Assembly (NCBI GenBank): GCA_019925795.1
Contig: CM034304.1
Coordinates: forward strand, 124,001-188,000
DNA from: Dendrobium chrysotoxum
Lineage: Eukaryota; Streptophyta; Magnoliopsida; Asparagales; Orchidaceae
Reading direction: 5' to 3'
Length of the DNA stretch: 64,000 nt
Shown here: one piece after another, positions 61,128-64,000 of the stretch
Numbering within the stretch: position 1 is the stretch's first letter
Layout of the letters: each line of letters starts with the position of its first letter
Position numbers and translations under genes: made by a program
Notes under the pieces: generated by a model
The model's database searches: none
The model's input: the letters and a program-made list of their open reading frames with translations, nothing else
Told to the model about the DNA's origin: nothing

Positions 61128-62918
61128 TGTCAAAATCCAGGATCCCGAGTACTTAATTTTGATGGTGACAACTAATACTTACTGAATTTATATAGACTTT
61201 CTTTAAGAGTGCAAATGTTTATCTTTGTCTATGAGCACTGACATTTCAGGTTAGATACACACTGCTCAAGGTTGCTGGAGACTCAAAGTGGGTAGAATAG
61301 GATATTGAAAAATTTATTATTTTTATTTTCTTTATTTTTATTTTCTTGAGTCTACCACAAAAGTATGTATGTAAAAGGAGCAACCATGCACACACATAGA
61401 CAGAGATTTATTTTCATGTTAAAATTTTTTTTTTACAACCATATCGTATTGTAAAATTTTAAGTCATATTGTAACCTAATCGTACTATACAATGGTAATC
61501 GTATTGTATGATGAAGTTCAACTGAAAAACCCTTACCGCTAGAATAAGTTTGGTAAGTTTATAAATTTGATTTTCTAAACTATTCGTACTGTACGATCCA
61601 GATCGTACTGTATGATTATTTTAATACCTACCAAAATTAACTCCCGAAATCAAGAAATAAAACTTTGGTTTCTTAATTAAATTAGATCGTATTGTACGAC
61701 ATTATATCATACCGTACGATAGTTAGAGACGATTTCATTCATCCCTTTGATCGTACCAGACGAAACCAAGGTTTTTTATTCAATTCATCCTGGATGATAT
61801 TCATATCGTACTGGACGACTGCCTGCAAATGAACTAGTTGTACTGTACGAATAGTGCAGTGTTGGATGATAATTAGAGATGAATTTGCTTGTCCCAGAGA
61901 TCGTCCCACAGATCGTCCTGTACGAACAGTTGAAAATAACATTATCGTCCTGTACGATATACATATCGTACAGTATGATATTTATAGAATGTGAGAACTA
62001 TTCATCTATGCTTGTACTGGACGAAGCTATATTTAAACAGATCATACTCTACGATTTTATATCGTACTGTACGAACAGAGACGAAAAAGTTAAAATTTTT
62101 AGGGTTTTCAGAAGCCTTATTTAAAAAGAACATTAATGTCTTCAATAGAGGGTTGTTAGTCTGTCTATTTGTTGTGAGAGGCATTGAGAGAGGAAGGGAC
62201 TCTTGAGAGAGAAGTTTTCTTTGGAGAGATCTAGGGCTTGTGAGAGGAAGGTGAAGGTGAGCTTGAACATATGAGAGAAGGAGTGTGAGGGAATCACACG
62301 GTGGCTCCAAGCTAGCTGCATTCTTTGCTCCTTTTGTGGCTTTGGGGAGTCTTGGGAAAGTTCTCTAGGGAAGAGAGGCTTCAAGATCAACATCATCAGG
62401 GTACTCTTCCATCTCTAGGAGGGAGAAAAAGGAGAAGGTCCGCTGCCGTCACAAGGAGGGTGACATAGCGTTTGGTATTCTGTCGCACCGAGCAAGGTGA
62501 GAGTGAGTCTTGTAAAGGCTTCTCCGCTTTGCTGTGGGAGCAAAAGGGAAGTCAACTTTTAGTAGTGCAAATCCCAGAGTGGTGGACTCTAGGGAGTGGA
62601 CGTAGGTCAAGTGACCAAACCACTATAAAAATCTCTGGTGTACTTTTTTTATTTTTTACCGGTCTTTACTTTTCACGCATTTTATTTACTGTTTTTAATT
62701 ATTTGGTGAAAAGTTTGATCTTGATCTTGTATTATGAAATTTGTAATTGTATCACCAATATCATTGTTGTGAATGAACTACTAGCTTCCGCACTCTACTT
62801 ATTAAATTGCTATTTAAAAAAAACACCAAAAAAATTAGAACTCCTGTTTAGGTTTAAATTTTTAAAATTCCAATTCACCCCCCCCCCCCCCCCCCCTCTT
62901 GGCCCATCTCGGACTTTA
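61128..62918 (+). mobile_element. 3' LTR of element B, copy 2
   Basis: Starts TGTCAAAATCC. Palindromes lie at about 61440-62070 (for example near 61585 and 61603), leader hairpins at about 62410-62545, and a run of 19 Cs at 62878-62896 before CTCTTGG. The end is decayed to GGACTTTA instead of GAACTTTCA. Confidence 0.88.
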
Positions 62919-62945
62919 ACTGCTGAGGGCCCATCTCGGACTTTA
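62919..62945 (+). repeat. 27-bp tandem duplication at the B-LINE border
   Basis: The last LTR bases plus ACTGCT of the LINE (GGCCCATCTCGGACTTTA then ACTGCT) occur twice in a row. The second copy leads into the LINE frame. Confidence 0.75.
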
Positions 62946-63537
62946 ACTGCTAATAAATCAAGGCCGTCGGTTGCGAGAATTCTTATTGAAGTGGACATCA
63001 CCAAAGAATTTCCTAGGGAAATTTGGATTGGATCGGAGAAAAATGGTTACACTCAAAAAATTGAGATTGAAAATTTTCCTATTTTCTGTAATCATTGTAA
63101 ACTACATGGGCATAATAGAAGTAATTGTTTTATTCTTAACCCTGAATTGAAAGTTAAGGTTACTAAGAAGGTTGATCAAGAAAATAAAGCAAAAGGTATG
63201 AAATTGGACTTGGCAGCTAATCAGGAATTGGATCATGATAATAATGAGGCTTTGGATAGTATAATACTACAAAAAAGGGTTGATTCTGTTCTCAGTAATC
63301 AAAAGGAGCAGGAACAGATGGAGCAAAAACAATGGGAATTGGTTCTGTATAAAGAGCCGTCTAAACTTCTTTCGAATAATATTTTTTCTATTTTAAATTC
63401 TCATTATAATATTCATAGTGAGAATTCTAGTTTGGTTGAAGGTAATTCTGTAATTGTTTCTTCTAAAGAATTTCTTACTAAGCCTGTGCAATATAAGGAA
63501 ATGTGTGGTATTAATAAACCTTATAGCTCGATTCCAG
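62946..63537 (+). pseudogene. LINE ORF1 C-terminal part with CCHC knuckle
   Basis: Resumes at ACT-GCT-AAT with NKSRPSVARILIEVDITKEF and REIWIG, the usual link after DUF4283 in plant LINE ORF1, then the knuckle CNHCKLHGHNRSNC (63087-63128) and a charged, Gln-rich tail. The open frame runs in from the B LTR (62472) and out into the array (TAA 63558-63560), so both ends of that 362-codon frame are artificial. ORF2 is absent. The right edge is approximate. Confidence 0.82.
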
Positions 63538-64000
63538 AAACCGTAAATCCTAAACCCTAAACCGTAATCCCTAAATCGTAAAACCTTAAGCCTAAAGCCT
63601 AAAAACCGTAAAACCATAAAAACCCTAAAAACACCTAACCCTTAACCCTAAAACCTAAAAACCCAAAAAAAAAAATCGTAAAACTCTAAACCCTGAACCC
63701 TAAAAACCTTGAAAATTCCTAAAAGTGCTAAATCCAAAACCCTAAAAACCCTAAAAATAACCTTAAAACCCGAAACCCTAAACCTTAAACCCTAAACCCT
63801 AAAATCTCTAAAAAACTTTAAACCTTAAACCCTAAACCCTAAACCCTAAACCCTAAACCGTAAAAAAAGCCATAAACCTTAAAAACCTTAAACCCTAAAC
63901 CCTAAACCATAAAACCCTAAACCCTAAAAACTATAAAAAACCCTAAACCCTAAACCCGAAAAACCCTAAAATAAAAAAAAAACCGTAAAACCATAAAACC
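63538..64000 (+). repeat. CCCTAAA array, block 5
   Basis: Degenerate CCCTAAA repeats resume near ACCGTAAATCCTAAACC and run to the window end, C-rich strand on + as in all other blocks. No gene is seen. Confidence 0.93.

Larger units (their letters stand above)
44796..62945 (+). mobile_element. Element B, copy 2: copia element inside the LINE, itself split by element C
   Basis: LTR 44796-46628, PBS, gag, pol remnant, spacer, ORF3 (split), polypurine tracts and 3' LTR from 61128. Element C occupies 50747-60519. Without C it is about 8.4 kb, shorter than A because of the pol deletion. LINE ORF1 reads ..ACG-ACT on the left and ACT-GCT-AAT on the right, so the target duplication is reduced to ACT. 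It lacks integrase core and RT and so was non-autonomous. Confidence 0.9.

Noticed and set aside
62472..63560. A 362-codon gene
   Set aside because: It is a chimera of LTR leader, LINE ORF1 C-terminus and array. Only 62946 to about 63537 is real coding ancestry.

Overview
This window is repeat-only plant nuclear DNA. It shows degenerate CCCTAAA arrays (the Arabidopsis-type telomere unit, here interstitial), Ty1/copia retrotransposons with the plant PBS core TGGTATCAGAGC, and a plant LINE ORF1 with a DUF4283-like domain. I see no host gene, tRNA, rRNA or CRISPR array. The species cannot be named from this sequence; a seed plant, probably a eudicot, fits. The setting is heterochromatin, either subtelomeric or pericentromeric.

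Layout. 1-1039 is the 3' part of an LTR. 1040-10248 is a degenerate CCCTAAA array with higher-order structure. 10249-21953 is full-length copia element A (Sirevirus-like, about 11.7 kb, target duplication CCTAA), with gag, pol and a third gene, ORF3. 21954-22333 is array. 22334-23991 is a solo LTR, again with CCTAA on both sides. 23992-30723 is array. 30724-31592 is the 5' part of a LINE. 31593-36459 is copia element B, copy 1, cut short by a rearrangement. 36461-37260 is a partial LTR, 37261-43926 array and 43927-44795 LINE again. From 44796 comes element B, copy 2; copia element C (50747-60519) sits inside its ORF3. B resumes at 60520 and ends near 62945, where LINE ORF1 resumes. The array returns at about 63538. 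So 23191-36459 and 36461-49656 are two copies of one 13.2 kb tandem segmental duplication, and the right half is a nest: array > LINE > B > C.

How the parts work together. The three copia families (A, B, C) share a plan: LTR of about 1.7-1.8 kb, tRNA primer site, Gag with a CCHC knuckle and long coiled coil, a stop-rich gag-pol junction followed by a hairpin, PR-IN-RT-RNase H, a long spacer, ORF3 (A and B only), two polypurine motifs, then the 3' LTR. All copies are broken: A by one nonsense codon and small deletions in gag, and by one frameshift and one nonsense in pol; B by loss of most of pol; C by many stops.

The most interesting signal is a set of paired 15-bp palindromes, usually about 21 bp centre to centre. 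They lie upstream of the LTR TATA box and again upstream of a separate TATA box in front of ORF3. The palindrome core differs between families (CCTGG-type in A, ACTGT-type in B) but matches between LTR and ORF3 promoter within each family. This suggests a family-specific DNA-binding regulator, possibly ORF3 itself. A second signal is a chain of small hairpins with non-identical stems and a constant AAAGGAG-like tail in the RNA leader. All positions were read by eye; no alignment or folding program was run.
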